This document shows positions 47,346 to 56,865 of a DNA stretch of 64,000 nucleotides, in pieces. The position numbers and the translations under genes are program-made. This DNA is from JAQBQB01 sp963757185. GTDB lineage: Bacteria > Gemmatimonadota > Gemmatimonadetes > Gemmatimonadales > Gemmatimonadaceae. Location: NCBI GenBank assembly GCA_963757185.1, contig CAVWQI010000006.1, positions 1-64,000 of the forward strand, given 5' to 3'. The notes under the pieces are model-generated. The model searched no databases. It saw nothing but the letters and a program-made list of their open reading frames with translations, and was not told the DNA's origin. Each line of letters starts with the position of its first letter. Positions within the stretch are counted from its first letter, which is position 1.

Positions 47346-50300
47346 ATGACGCCCTCGATCTTTCTTCGCCGTGCCCTCGTGTGCTGCGCATTCGCGTTGA
47401 CGTGTCTCTCGCGAGTGGTCGCCGCCCAGACCGAGACTCTGACCGGAACGGTGCGGAGCGACAGCGGAGGAGTGATCGCGAACGCGGTCATCACCGCGAC
47501 ACCGGCAGGGGCGGGGGCGACCGCGTCGGTCACGTCGAGGTCGAACTCCGCCGGGCGGTGGACGATCGTCATGCCCTCGCGCTCGCCTGAGTATTTCGTG
47601 ACGGTGAGCGCGATCGGCTGGATTCAGCAGCGTCTCGACGTGAAGTCGAGTGGAGGCGCGTCGCCAGTCGTCGTCGACGCGTCGCTCAAGCGGGCACCGG
47701 TCCAACTCGGCCCTGTCCGCGTGACCGAGTCACGACGCCCGCCCCCGCAGCGGGATTTTCTGATCGGCGCGGACGTCGCGGGGACAGAAAAGGGCGTTCT
47801 CGCGTCTTCGGAGGTGTTCGCGATCGCCGATCAGGGCGACCTGATGGGCATGATCTCGCAGGTCCCCGGCATCACGATCACGTCGGATGCGAGCACCGGG
47901 CTTCCGACCTTCTCGGCGCTCGGGCTGTCGGGCTCTCAGAACAACGTGGTGCTGAATGGACTGTCGTTCGGCGGCGGCGATGTGCCGCGCGACATCAATG
48001 GGGCCGTCCGTGTGACGGCCACGCCGTACGACGTCTCCCGTGGCGGCTTCAGCGGCGCCCAGCTCTCGGTGACCCAGGCGCCCGGCGGCAACTTCTCGCA
48101 GCGATTGGCCCACGTCTCGTTCGACGGACCCGACCTCCAGTTCACCGATCACGTGGGACGCCAGCTCGGTCAGCAATACTCGAATGTCCAGCTCAGCGGC
48201 AACGTGACGGGCCCGATCGTCTACGACAAGGTCTTCTACAACGTGTCGTTCCAGGGCGGCCGCCGGGCGAGTGACCTGGCCTCACTGCTGAGCAGCGACC
48301 CGTCGACGCTGCTCCGCTTGGGGCTCTCGCAGGATTCGGTGCAGGCGATGGTCGCCGCGGCGCATGCGAGCGGGATCCCGTTGTCGGCCAGCGGCATCCC
48401 CACGCAACGACAGACGGAGAACGGCTCGGTGCTGGCGCGATTCGACTTCTCGCCGTCCGACACGACACAGGTGAGCCTCGTGACCTCGCTGCGGACCAAC
48501 CGCTCAGTCGCTTCGTTCGTCGGGCCGACGGCGGTGCCGGGTCACGGCGGCGACTTCAATAGAAACGGCGGCAACGTCATCGGACAATTTTCGCAGCGGA
48601 TCCATGGAGCGATCCTGAACGATCTGCGGATCGGCGGCAACGTCGACGTCACCGATGCGACGCCTTACACCAACCTTCCGGACGCGCGCGTATTCGTGAC
48701 GTCGCAACTCTCCGACGGAACGACTGGTTTGACGTCGTTGCTGGTGGGCGGCAACGCGTCGCTGCCGCGCAGCTCTCGAGTGGCGAGCGCCGAGTTATTC
48801 AATCAGACGTCGTGGAACTCGATCGGCGGGGCGCACCATTGGCGCGCGACGGTGAACGCTCGGCTCGACCATCTGTCGCAGAACTCGGCATTCGACACGC
48901 GCGGCACGTTCCAGTACAACTCGATCGCCGACATGAACGCCGACCAACCGGCGTTGTTCGCGCGATCGTTCGTCTCGCACGGCGTCGCGGCGGACGTTCA
49001 GACGGCTGCGGTGGCCCTTGGCGACCAGTGGCAAGCGCTCGATCGGCTGCGGCTCACGTATGGCCTCCGGCTCGACGGAAATCGCATCCCGACGTCCCTT
49101 CCCTACAATGGCGCGGTCGACAGTCTGTTCCACTTGCGAACGGACTTCGCACCGAGCGGCGCGGCGGTGAGTCCGCGGGCGAGCTTTAGTTGGGGATTCG
49201 GCAACAACGGCACGACGGGCATTCCCGGCTTCGGCGCGCCCTGGGGTTTTCTCTCGGGCGGCATCGGCGAATTCCGCAACGACCTTCGCCCGGGCCTGAT
49301 CACGCCCGTGATCGCCAACGACGGTTTGTCCGACGGGACCAGTCAGCTGCTCTGCGTGGGCGCGGCCGTGCCGACGCCCGACTATGCGGCCTACATGCGC
49401 GACCCGTCGTCGATTCCCACGACGTGCGCGGGCGGGACGAATCCGTCGTTCGTGAGCAGTCAGCCGAACGTGTGGCTCATCGACCCGGGATTCCAGGCGC
49501 AGCGAAGTTGGCGTGGCAATCTCGGGCTTCGCGGGCCGCTCATCACGAAGCTCTTCCGCTTCTCGGCGGACGTCACGTACTCGCTGAACCTCCACCAGCA
49601 GTCCAACGTCGATCTGAATTTCGTGCCGACCGTGCGCGGCCAACTCGCGTCGGAGGCGGACCGGCCGTCTTTCGCGGCCCCGTCGAGCATCGTTCCGGCG
49701 ACCGGTCAGGTGACGAACGTCGACTCCCGCTTCTCGCCGCAGTTTGGAAGCGTCAACGCGCTACGGTCGGATCTGGAATCGCGGAGCACGCAGTACACGT
49801 TCGGCGTCCAGCCGATCGGCCTCAGCACCCAGCGCGTGCGGTGGACGGCAACGTACACCTACTCCGCGAACCGCGAGCAGACGCGTGGGTTCGGAGGCAC
49901 GACGGCGGGCAATCCGCTGAACGTCGAGTGGTCTCCGAATGGAACCGGGCCACGTCACGCGTTCAACATCAATCTCTACACGCGCGTGCGAGATCTCTTC
50001 TCTATCGCCGTCACGGGTCGTGCGGTGTCGGGGACCTTGTACACACCGGTTGTCGACGGCGACATCAACGGCGACGGTCTGGCGAACGACCGGGCGTTCA
50101 TTTTCAATCCGGCCAACGCGAATGCGAGCGTCGCCGCCGGCATGAAGTCCCTGCTGGCGAGTGCCTCACCGCGTGTGCGCAACTGTCTCACTCGTCAGTT
50201 CGGCTCGATTGCCGAGCGAAACAGCTGCGAAGGACCGTGGACGGCGACCGCTTCGGCGGGGATCGTGCTCAACCCGGCAAAGCTCGGCTGGGACAACCGC

Positions 50301-51017
50301 ACGAGCATTTCGCTGAACATCTCCAACCCGCTCGCGGGCATCGACGAGCTGCTGCACGGGGCGTCGCACATGCAGGGGTGGGGACAGCCGGCGAACCCGG
50401 ATCCGACGCTCCTGCGCGTCCGCGGCTACGATCCGACGAGCGCGTCGTACATCTATGACGTGAACCAGCGCTTCGGCGACACACGTTTGGCGACGTCGGC
50501 GGTGCGCCTTCCGTTCATCATCAGCCTCGAGGCGCGTGTGCTGCTCATGGCCGATCAGGATCATCAAGGCGTCGACCAGATCGTCGGAGCGGGGCGCGTG
50601 CACGGCGGCACGAAACTCAGCGGCCCGCAACTCAAGGCGCGACTCAACAACACGATATTCAATCCGCTGCGCGGCATCCTGCAGGTGAAGGATTCGCTGA
50701 GCGTCTTGAGCCAGGCGCAGATCGATCGGCTCACGCAGCTGCAGCGTCGCGTTCAGGCGCGGCAGGACACCATCTGGACGCCGATCGTGGCGTACATCGA
50801 TGCGTTGCCGGAGGTCTACGACCGCGAAGCGGTCGTGATCAAGGTGCGCGACGGCCGCATCGCCGCGTACGACGCGATAATCGACGCGATGATCGCGCTC
50901 AAGGAGATCTTGACGCCGGAACAGATCGAGGACTTCCCGCCGGCGCTACGCTCCTCGTTCGACATCGACGCCTTGCGCGCGAATCGGCCGACCAAGGGGT
51001 TTTTCCCAAACTACTAG
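47346..51017 (+). CDS. TonB-dependent-receptor-like outer-membrane protein with N-terminal CarbopepD-reg domain and helical C-terminal tail
   Basis: 1,223 residues from ATG 47346; the signal peptide (RRALVCCAFALTCLSRVVAAQ) supports this start. Residues about 30-115 are a carboxypeptidase-regulatory-like Ig fold ('LTGTVRSDSGGVIANAVITATPAG...SNSAGRWTIVM'). A plug-like region follows ('QGDLMGMISQVPGITITSDASTGLPTFSALGLSGSQNNVVLNGLSFGGGDVPRD', 'GGFSGAQLSVTQAPGGN'), then a long beta barrel with alternating aromatic strands to 'TSAVRLPFIISLEARVLL' (about residue 1060). About 160 further residues are helical and end 'MIALKEILTPEQIEDFPPALRSSFDIDALRANRPTKGFFPNY'. Substrate unknown. Resembles the SusC/OmpA-like TonB receptors common in this phylum, but no SusD partner is present. 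Confidence 0.85.
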   Translation: MTPSIFLRRALVCCAFALTCLSRVVAAQTETLTGTVRSDSGGVIANAVITATPAGAGATASVTSRSNSAGRWTIVMPSRSPEYFVTVSAIGWIQQRLDVKSSGGASPVVVDASLKRAPVQLGPVRVTESRRPPPQRDFLIGADVAGTEKGVLASSEVFAIADQGDLMGMISQVPGITITSDASTGLPTFSALGLSGSQNNVVLNGLSFGGGDVPRDINGAVRVTATPYDVSRGGFSGAQLSVTQAPGGNFSQRLAHVSFDGPDLQFTDHVGRQLGQQYSNVQLSGNVTGPIVYDKVFYNVSFQGGRRASDLASLLSSDPSTLLRLGLSQDSVQAMVAAAHASGIPLSASGIPTQRQTENGSVLARFDFSPSDTTQVSLVTSLRTNRSVASFVGPTAVPGHGGDFNRNGGNVIGQFSQRIHGAILNDLRIGGNVDVTDATPYTNLPDARVFVTSQLSDGTTGLTSLLVGGNASLPRSSRVASAELFNQTSWNSIGGAHHWRATVNARLDHLSQNSAFDTRGTFQYNSIADMNADQPALFARSFVSHGVAADVQTAAVALGDQWQALDRLRLTYGLRLDGNRIPTSLPYNGAVDSLFHLRTDFAPSGAAVSPRASFSWGFGNNGTTGIPGFGAPWGFLSGGIGEFRNDLRPGLITPVIANDGLSDGTSQLLCVGAAVPTPDYAAYMRDPSSIPTTCAGGTNPSFVSSQPNVWLIDPGFQAQRSWRGNLGLRGPLITKLFRFSADVTYSLNLHQQSNVDLNFVPTVRGQLASEADRPSFAAPSSIVPATGQVTNVDSRFSPQFGSVNALRSDLESRSTQYTFGVQPIGLSTQRVRWTATYTYSANREQTRGFGGTTAGNPLNVEWSPNGTGPRHAFNINLYTRVRDLFSIAVTGRAVSGTLYTPVVDGDINGDGLANDRAFIFNPANANASVAAGMKSLLASASPRVRNCLTRQFGSIAERNSCEGPWTATASAGIVLNPAKLGWDNRTSISLNISNPLAGIDELLHGASHMQGWGQPANPDPTLLRVRGYDPTSASYIYDVNQRFGDTRLATSAVRLPFIISLEARVLLMADQDHQGVDQIVGAGRVHGGTKLSGPQLKARLNNTIFNPLRGILQVKDSLSVLSQAQIDRLTQLQRRVQARQDTIWTPIVAYIDALPEVYDREAVVIKVRDGRIAAYDAIIDAMIALKEILTPEQIEDFPPALRSSFDIDALRANRPTKGFFPNY

Positions 51018-51019
51018 AC

Positions 51020-51218
51020 CGCAACTGCAACTACTTCAACGCAGAGCCGCGGAGACGCAGAGGACTGCCGCTGAGGCGACGTTCATCGCGCAACAAACCT
51101 GATTTTTTTGGTGACTGCCGCTCGGGAAGCCAATCACTCCATGGAAGCCGCGTTGCCCATCGAGGCATCCCGTGCGTCCTCTGCATCCTCTGCGTCAAGT
51201 GGTTGCGGTTGCAGTTGT
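51020..51218. repeat. Long intergenic palindromic element, internally deleted copy
   Basis: The left arm and left core match the copy at 46841 almost base for base: GCAACTGCAACTACTTCAACGCAGAG.., CATCGCGCAACAAACC, TGATTTTTTTGG, CGCTCGGGAAGCCAATCACTCCATG, GCCCATCGAGGCATCC. After the central part the sequence jumps straight to the outer right arm (GCGTCCTCTGCATCCTCTGCGTCAA.., TTGCAGTTGT). About 85 bp of the right inner arm are missing. The rest of the 301-bp gap (51219-51318) is the leader of the next gene. Confidence 0.8.
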
Positions 51219-51318
51219 CAGGTAAGCCGCGCGCTAGGCTAGCTAGCTTTGTCGAGCGGGCGGTTCGACAGCGGGGCGCCCGGCGACCTTCTATCGACTC
51301 ACGCTGGAGAGCATTCCC

Positions 51319-51654
51319 ATGGGACTCTTTGACGGCGTATTGGGCGGCATCGTCGGCGCCGGGATGGTGTCGGTCGTGAGCGACATCATCGACAAGCACG
51401 GTGGGTTGAACGGCGTCGTGAATCAGTTTCAGCAACAGGGATTCGGCGACACGGTCAGATCGTGGGTCGGCACGGGGCAGAACCAGCCCATCTCCGCGGA
51501 CGAGATCCATAAAGTTCTCGGTCCGGACACGATGAACCAGCTCGCCGCCAAGCTCGGCATGACACCGCAGGAGCTGGCGACGAAGCTTTCTACGGTGCTG
51601 CCGCAGGCGATCGACAGGTTGACGCCGGCCGGCGTCGTGCCGCCGGGCCAGTAG
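51319..51654 (+). CDS. YidB/DUF937 family protein
   Basis: 111 residues: 'MGLFDGVLGGIVGAGMVSVVSDIIDKHGGLNGVVNQFQQQGFGDTVRSWVGTGQNQPISADEIHKVLGPDTMNQLAAKLGMTPQELATKLSTVLPQAIDRLTPAGVVP'. The 'GGLNGVV..F...G.GD...SWVG.G.N.PIS...I..VLG......A...G......A..L...LP...D..TP.G' pattern is the YidB/DUF937 signature and the length is right. A small cytoplasmic or membrane-associated protein; no biochemical function is established. GGAGAG lies 10 bases before the ATG. Convergent with the ADOP gene (stop codons 3 bases apart). Confidence 0.93.
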   Translation: MGLFDGVLGGIVGAGMVSVVSDIIDKHGGLNGVVNQFQQQGFGDTVRSWVGTGQNQPISADEIHKVLGPDTMNQLAAKLGMTPQELATKLSTVLPQAIDRLTPAGVVPPGQ

Positions 51655-51657
51655 AGC

Positions 51658-54107
51658 TCAGCCGCTCCGCAACGCCTCGACCGGATCGGCGCGCATCGCG
51701 CGACGAGCCGGAACGAGGCTGGCGAGAAGCGCGACGCACAACAGCGCGACCGTCGCGAGCGCGAACGTGACGGGGTCTGTGGCCGAGACACCGTAGAGGA
51801 GCGAACGAAGACCGCGCGTCGCGACGAGCGCCAACGCGCAACCGGCCAGCGCCCCCGACCCGGCGACCGCCGCCGACTGACGCAAGACATGCAACGCGAT
51901 GTCGCCCGACGTCGCGCCGAGCGCGGCCCGAACGCCCATTTCGTGCGAGCGCTGGCTCACGACGTAGCTCATCACGCCGAAGATGCCGACGGCGCCGAGC
52001 AGGAGCGTCACGACCGCGAATCCGCCGACGATGACCGTCGTGAATCGCGGCTTGGCGACCGAACCAGAGATGACGTCGTCCATCGCGCGCACCGCGCTCA
52101 CGGGCACCGTGCGATCGATGGACGCAACGATCGCGCGCAGCTGGCGGCCAATCGCCTCCTTCATTCCCGCTCGCGCGAACGACGACGGTCATCTCCGAAC
52201 CGGCGAGCCTGGAACGCTGCGCGAACGGGACATAGACCGCCATCGCCGATGTGTCGCGCAGACTGTCGAGGCGAATGTCAGGCACGACGCCGACGATCGT
52301 GATCCACCGGGCTGTCGTATGGATATCCAATCCGTTTTCCGACGGCGTCGTCGTTCGGCCAGAAGTGCCGGGCGAGCGCGCGCGAGACGATCGCCACGGG
52401 AGCCGCATCTTCGCGATCGGCGTCAGCGAATGTCCTGCCGCCGACGATCGGAATGCCGAGCGTACTGAAGTAACCAGGCGTCACGACCTGCATGTGGCTC
52501 GCCGTCGGAAGCTCGTGCGTCGCGTCCTCGAACTGCCCCTGCACGCGCAGGCCCAAGCCGTAGATCGGCTCGGCGATCGGCAGCCGGTCGACCAGCCCGG
52601 CGCTCGTCACGCCGGGCGTCGCCGAAATCCGTGCGATCAACGTCGAAAAAAGTGCCGACGTGCGCGCCCGATCCGCGTAGCTCGCGGCCGGTGGACTCAC
52701 GCGCGCCGTCATGACGCGTTCGGCGCGGAATCCGGGTGAGAGGTCCGCGAGGTGCTGGAACGATCGCGTGAGCAGCCCGGCGGTGATGGTGAGTAGCACG
52801 GCGAGCGCGACCTCACCGGCCACGAGCCCCGAGGCGAGTCGGTTGTGCGCGACTCCCGAGCGGGTGAGATGCGCGGCACCGGTTCCCCGCCCCGAATCTC
52901 CCGCCGCCCTCAGCGCGGGCAGCAAACCGAATGCGATTCCCGTCGCGACCGCGATGATCGCCGTGAAGGCGAACACGCCGCCGCCGAAGCGAATGTCGGC
53001 GGTACGCGGCATGTTCGGCGGAAGCGAAGCGACCATCCATCGCGCGCCGGCGATCGCCAGCAGGAAGCCGAGCGTCGCTCCGACGAGTGCGACGATCACG
53101 CTCTCCGTGAGCAGTTGGCGGACGAGTCGCCCGCGGCCTCCACCGAGCGCTGATCGCACGGTGAACTCGCGCTCCCGCGCCGTGACGCGCGCCAGCATGA
53201 GGTTGGCGAGATTGACGCAGGCGACGAGCAGCACCACGCCGACGCACGCGAACAGCAGCAGGAGCGCCGGCCGTTCGCCGCCGACGAGACTCTGCTGAAG
53301 CGGGCGCGCGAAGACGGTCTTTCCGTAGTCGTTGCCCGGATCCCACAACGGGTTCAGGCGTCGGAAGCCGGGGAGAATCGTGGCGAGCGTGGCCCTCGCG
53401 CGCTCGGGCGTCACGCCGGGTGAGAGACGCGCGATCCAGCGACTGTTGCCCACGGCCCACATTTTCCCCGCACTGCTCTCGTCGACCGTGAGCGGCGTCC
53501 AGAAACGCGCGTTCGTCGAGGGAAACGAGAACGACGCCGGCATCACGCCGGTGACGAGCGACTCGACGCCATCGACGAGCACGTACCGCCCCACGACGCG
53601 CGCGTCGCCGCCGTAGCGATCGACCCACAGCGCATGCGAGAGCAGGATCACTTGCCCGGCGCCCGGCCGGCTCGCCTCGGCGCCGAATGCCCGGCCAACC
53701 TCCGGCGCGACGCCGAGCAGTGGGATGAGGTTCGGCGTGATCGAAAAGCCCTCGAGTCGCGCCGCCTCGCGGTCGTCGCCGTACGTGATGCTCCGCGGAC
53801 GAATCATCGCCACATCCGAGAACCCCGCGTGGCGATTCTGTAGCGCCAACAGCTCGCCGATCGAGCCGACGACGTTGGCGTCGATCGTGACCAGCTCGTG
53901 CGGCCGGCTGTACGGAAGCGGCGAGATCAGCAGCGAGTCGACGAAGGAGAAGATCGTGGCGTTGGCGGCGATGGCGACGGCCATGGTGACGATCGCCGTC
54001 GCGGCGAAACCCGGCGCGCGGCGGAGCGAACGCAACGCGAAGCGCGCGTCTTGCCGAAGGTCGGCGAGCCACTCGATCTGGCGCGACCCTGCACGAAGAC
54101 CAGCCAC
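51658..54107 (-). CDS. ADOP family ABC permease (MacB/FtsX-like), two frameshifts
   Basis: Start GTG at 54107 (VAGLRAGSRQIEWLADLRQDARFALRSLRR), preceded at good spacing by GGGGGAG. Unit 1 is clear: 'RFALRSLRRAPGFAATAIVTMAVAIAANATIFSFVDSLLISPLPY' and 'VNLANLMLARVTAREREFTVRSALGGGRGRLVRQLLTES'. The second periplasmic domain then breaks twice, each time by one surplus base. At about 52312-52318 'GKRIGYPYDSP' continues in another frame as 'RWITIVGVVPDIRLDSLRDTSAM'. At about 52168-52178 'MTVVVRA' continues as 'GMKEAIGRQLRAIVASIDRTVPV'. Unit 2 and the tail ('VASLVPARRAMRADPVEALRSG' style) are intact. About 815 residues when repaired. No PadR gene or N-terminal ADOP helical domain is attached, unlike the copy at 44179. 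Confidence 0.88.
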
Positions 54108-54199
54108 GTCGTCTCCCCCGGATCCCGAGTCGACTGGAGAGACAACGCGAGCGCGGGAAGCGTTGGGTGAGCGACTCGCGCGACTGCGGCGCCCCCCGG

Positions 54200-56479
54200 C
54201 TAGCGGCGACGAAGGGTGAACGCCGCGTCCTGGTGGCCCCGTTCGGCGCACGCGCCGTCGACCGCGCCGCCGCCCTCCAAGAGCTTTCCAGCGTTCCAGA
54301 GCGCCACGGTCAGGCTCACCTGGCCCGTGCAGTTGTTCTTGGGCGGATAGAGAAATGGAAATGCGATTCGAACGGACCGCCCGGTTCGCGTCGCGACGAT
54401 CGCACCGGTGACTCGAATCGAGTCGATTTGGACGGTCGCCGTTGGACTCTCCGCCGTGCCACGCAGCGTCACGTTCATTCGGAAGCTCGCCCCGCCGACG
54501 CGCATTTCACCCGCCCAATCTCCGTCGAGCGATCCGCCCGCCGTCGTGTCCGCGGATGGCGCGCCGCTCTCCGGAAGAGTGAACGCGAGGACGTAGTCGC
54601 CCATCGTCGTGTGCATGCGATCGTGCCCGCCGGCGGCGATCACGAGGTATTGGCGTCCACCGACGACGTACGTCATCGGCAGCGCGTGCGCGGCCGCGGG
54701 GAGCGACTCGCTCCACAGCTCTTTGCCGCTCGACACGTCGAACGCGCGGAGGTGTTGGTCGAACGTGGCGGCGATGAACGCCAGTCCGCTCGACGTCAAC
54801 AGCGCGCCGCCGAGCGCGAACGATCCCCATCGCTTCGCGGCGGGAATGCGCTCCAGCGGCGGGAAAGTACCGAGCGGCACCTCCCACTTCACCTTACCCG
54901 CCGCAAGATCGATTGCCGTGAGCGCACCCCATGGAGGCGGCGTGCAGATGCGCAGATCATCTCGACTCATGGCGTACGGCGTGCCCAACTGCCGGCCGTA
55001 CTCGATGTCGGGCCGCGCGGTGTAGACGGCGTGCAGGCTGTCGCGCGGAATGAGCCGCACGACCATCGCCAACCGGTTCGTCGGCGCGATGAGCAACCCG
55101 CGTTGCTCGTCGACTGAAACGCCCGACCAGTTCACGCCGCCGAGGTTTCCCGGCCAGATGATCGTGCCCTGCTGCGACGGCGGCGTGAAGATTCCTTGAT
55201 AACGCAGCGCGGCGATTCGCGCGCGACAAGTGGCGCGCGCCGAGTCGGTGACGCCGAACGCGTCGTTCACCGAGAGACTCTCCGGCACGAGCCGAAACGC
55301 CGGCGGCGGAAACGGCTGTGTCGGAGACGCCTTCTCTCCCTGCACGTCGCTCGGTGGGACCGGACGTTCCTCGACCGGAAAGAGTGGCTTGCCGTCGCGA
55401 CGGTCGAGCACGAAGACGTGCCCCATCTTCGTGCCGATCGCCACAGCCGGAATCGAGCTCCCGCCGCGACGCAGCGTGAACAACACCGGTTGCGCCGGCA
55501 CGTCGTAGTCCCACAGGTCGTGGTGAACGACCTGGAACGCCCACACGAGCGCACCTGTCGATGCGCGCAGCGCGACGACCGAATTCGCGTACCTGTTGTC
55601 GCCCAGCCGCTCGCCGCCGTAGAAGTCGGGGCTCGCGCTGCCGACGGGAATGAATACGAGATCGCGCGCCGAGTCCGCGGAGAAGATGCTCCACGCGTTG
55701 GCGGCGCCGGTGTCGTGGGCCTTGGGTCCGATCCACGTCGTGTACGCGGGATCCTTCGCGTCGCGCGGGATTGGATCGAATGACCATCGCAACGCTCCCG
55801 TGCGAACGTCGAACGCGCGGATCACGCCTTCGGGAGCGTCTACTCGATGGTTGTCCGGTACCGCCGAGCCGACGATGACCAGATTCCCGACGACCGTCGG
55901 AGGTGAGGTGACGCCGTACTCCCAGTGAAACTCCGGCTTGTGTCGCAGCCCCGCCGTGAGATCCAGGGTGCCTCTGTCGGCGAAGTCCGCGCACGGCGTG
56001 CCGGTACGACCATCGAGGGCGATGAGTCGGGCGTTGATCGTCGCCACGAAGATTCGAATCGCGCACCTTTCGCCGGCACGGCCGTCGCTCGCCGTCCATG
56101 CGGCGACCCCACGATTGGCGAAATCACCGTAGTCGCCGCTCAGCTCCACGGGGCCCGCGAACCTCCACCGCTCGACGCCGCTCACCGGATCGAGCGCGAG
56201 CACGCTGCCGACCGGCGTGGATACGTAGAGCATTCCACGCACGAGGAGCGGCGTCGCCTCGAACCGTCCGCGGTCGGCAAGCAGGTCGCCCGTACGCGCC
56301 ACCCACGCGAGGCGCAGACGCCCCACGTTTGCCGGTGTGATCTGAGACGCGGCCGAGAATCGAGTTCCGCCAGCGTCGTTCCCGTACGACGGCCATTCAC
56401 TCGTCCGCGGCGACTGAGCGTTGGCGGCAGCGACAAGTGCCGCCGTGGCGATGAGACTCGTGGAAAGTCCAGATCTCAT
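54200..56479 (-). CDS. PQQ-dependent dehydrogenase-like eight-bladed propeller protein (quinoprotein glucose dehydrogenase type), secreted
   Basis: 759 residues from MRSGLSTSLIATAALVAAANAQ, a signal peptide; the upstream open frame reads through a repeat arm. PQQ propeller blades: 'WPSYGNDAGGTRFSAASQITPANVGRLRLAWVARTGD', 'FEATPLLVRGMLYVSTPVGSVLALDPVSGVERWRF', 'IRIFVATINARLIALDGRTGTPCADFADRGTLDL', 'TSPPTVVGNLVIVGSAV', 'FDVRTGALRWSFDPIP', 'VVALRASTGALVWAFQVVHHDLWDYDVPAQPVLF', 'IPAVAIGTKMGHVFVLDRRDGKPLFPVEERPVP', 'LGGVNWSGVSVDEQRGLLIAPTNR'. The pattern matches membrane-type glucose/quinate dehydrogenases without their N-terminal helices. A C-terminal beta domain (about 125 residues) is added. 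Probably periplasmic oxidation of a sugar or alcohol. Confidence 0.92.
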   Translation of the reverse strand: MRSGLSTSLIATAALVAAANAQSPRTSEWPSYGNDAGGTRFSAASQITPANVGRLRLAWVARTGDLLADRGRFEATPLLVRGMLYVSTPVGSVLALDPVSGVERWRFAGPVELSGDYGDFANRGVAAWTASDGRAGERCAIRIFVATINARLIALDGRTGTPCADFADRGTLDLTAGLRHKPEFHWEYGVTSPPTVVGNLVIVGSAVPDNHRVDAPEGVIRAFDVRTGALRWSFDPIPRDAKDPAYTTWIGPKAHDTGAANAWSIFSADSARDLVFIPVGSASPDFYGGERLGDNRYANSVVALRASTGALVWAFQVVHHDLWDYDVPAQPVLFTLRRGGSSIPAVAIGTKMGHVFVLDRRDGKPLFPVEERPVPPSDVQGEKASPTQPFPPPAFRLVPESLSVNDAFGVTDSARATCRARIAALRYQGIFTPPSQQGTIIWPGNLGGVNWSGVSVDEQRGLLIAPTNRLAMVVRLIPRDSLHAVYTARPDIEYGRQLGTPYAMSRDDLRICTPPPWGALTAIDLAAGKVKWEVPLGTFPPLERIPAAKRWGSFALGGALLTSSGLAFIAATFDQHLRAFDVSSGKELWSESLPAAAHALPMTYVVGGRQYLVIAAGGHDRMHTTMGDYVLAFTLPESGAPSADTTAGGSLDGDWAGEMRVGGASFRMNVTLRGTAESPTATVQIDSIRVTGAIVATRTGRSVRIAFPFLYPPKNNCTGQVSLTVALWNAGKLLEGGGAVDGACAERGHQDAAFTLRRR

Positions 56480-56501
56480 GAGTTGTTCGGACTGAAGAAG
56501 A

Positions 56502-56767
56502 GCAATTGCAACTGCTTTACCGCAGGGACGCAGAGACGCAGAGGACCGCCGCCGAGTCAAAGGCCGTCGCCCAACGAGCCGAAGTTTCTTGGAGAATGCC
56601 GCTCGGGAAGCCATTCGGTTCGCGGAGTCCCGGTGCGCCGCATAGCGGCACCCCGAGCGGCGTTCACAAAATATCCGGCTCTTGTGCGACAGAGGCGACC
56701 TGTCCGGCCTTTCTCTGCGTCTCGCCTCTGCGCCTCTGCGCCTCTGCGGTAAAGGAGTTGCAGTTGT
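56502..56767. repeat. Long intergenic palindromic element, full divergent copy
   Basis: Left arm GCAATTGCAACTGCTTTACCGCAGGGACGCAGAGACGCAGAGGACCGCC (from 56502) pairs with the right arm CGCCTCTGCGCCTCTGCGCCTCTGCGGTAAAGGAGTTGCAGTTGT (to 56767). The core GCCCAACGAGCCGAAGTTTCTTGGAGAATGCCGCTCGGGAAGCC is homologous to the cores of the other copies and pairs with GAGCGGCGTTCACAAAATATCCGGCTCTTGTGCG. GGTGCGCCGCATAGCGGCACC forms the central dyad. It fills most of the 386-bp divergent gap; 56768-56865 is leader sequence for the next gene. Confidence 0.8.
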
Positions 56768-56865
56768 CGTACTTGATTTGCGACGCGGACGCCCCCGAAA
56801 GAATGCGGCGCGACGAACGGGGAGTCGAGTGCCTGAACGTATGCTTGGAGCGTCCTTTTCCTGAC

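Noticed and set aside
46841..56767. Insertion sequences defined by the inverted repeats.
   Set aside because: No transposase open frame lies between the arms. The palindromes are below 300 bp, so they are listed as repeats, possibly non-autonomous elements.
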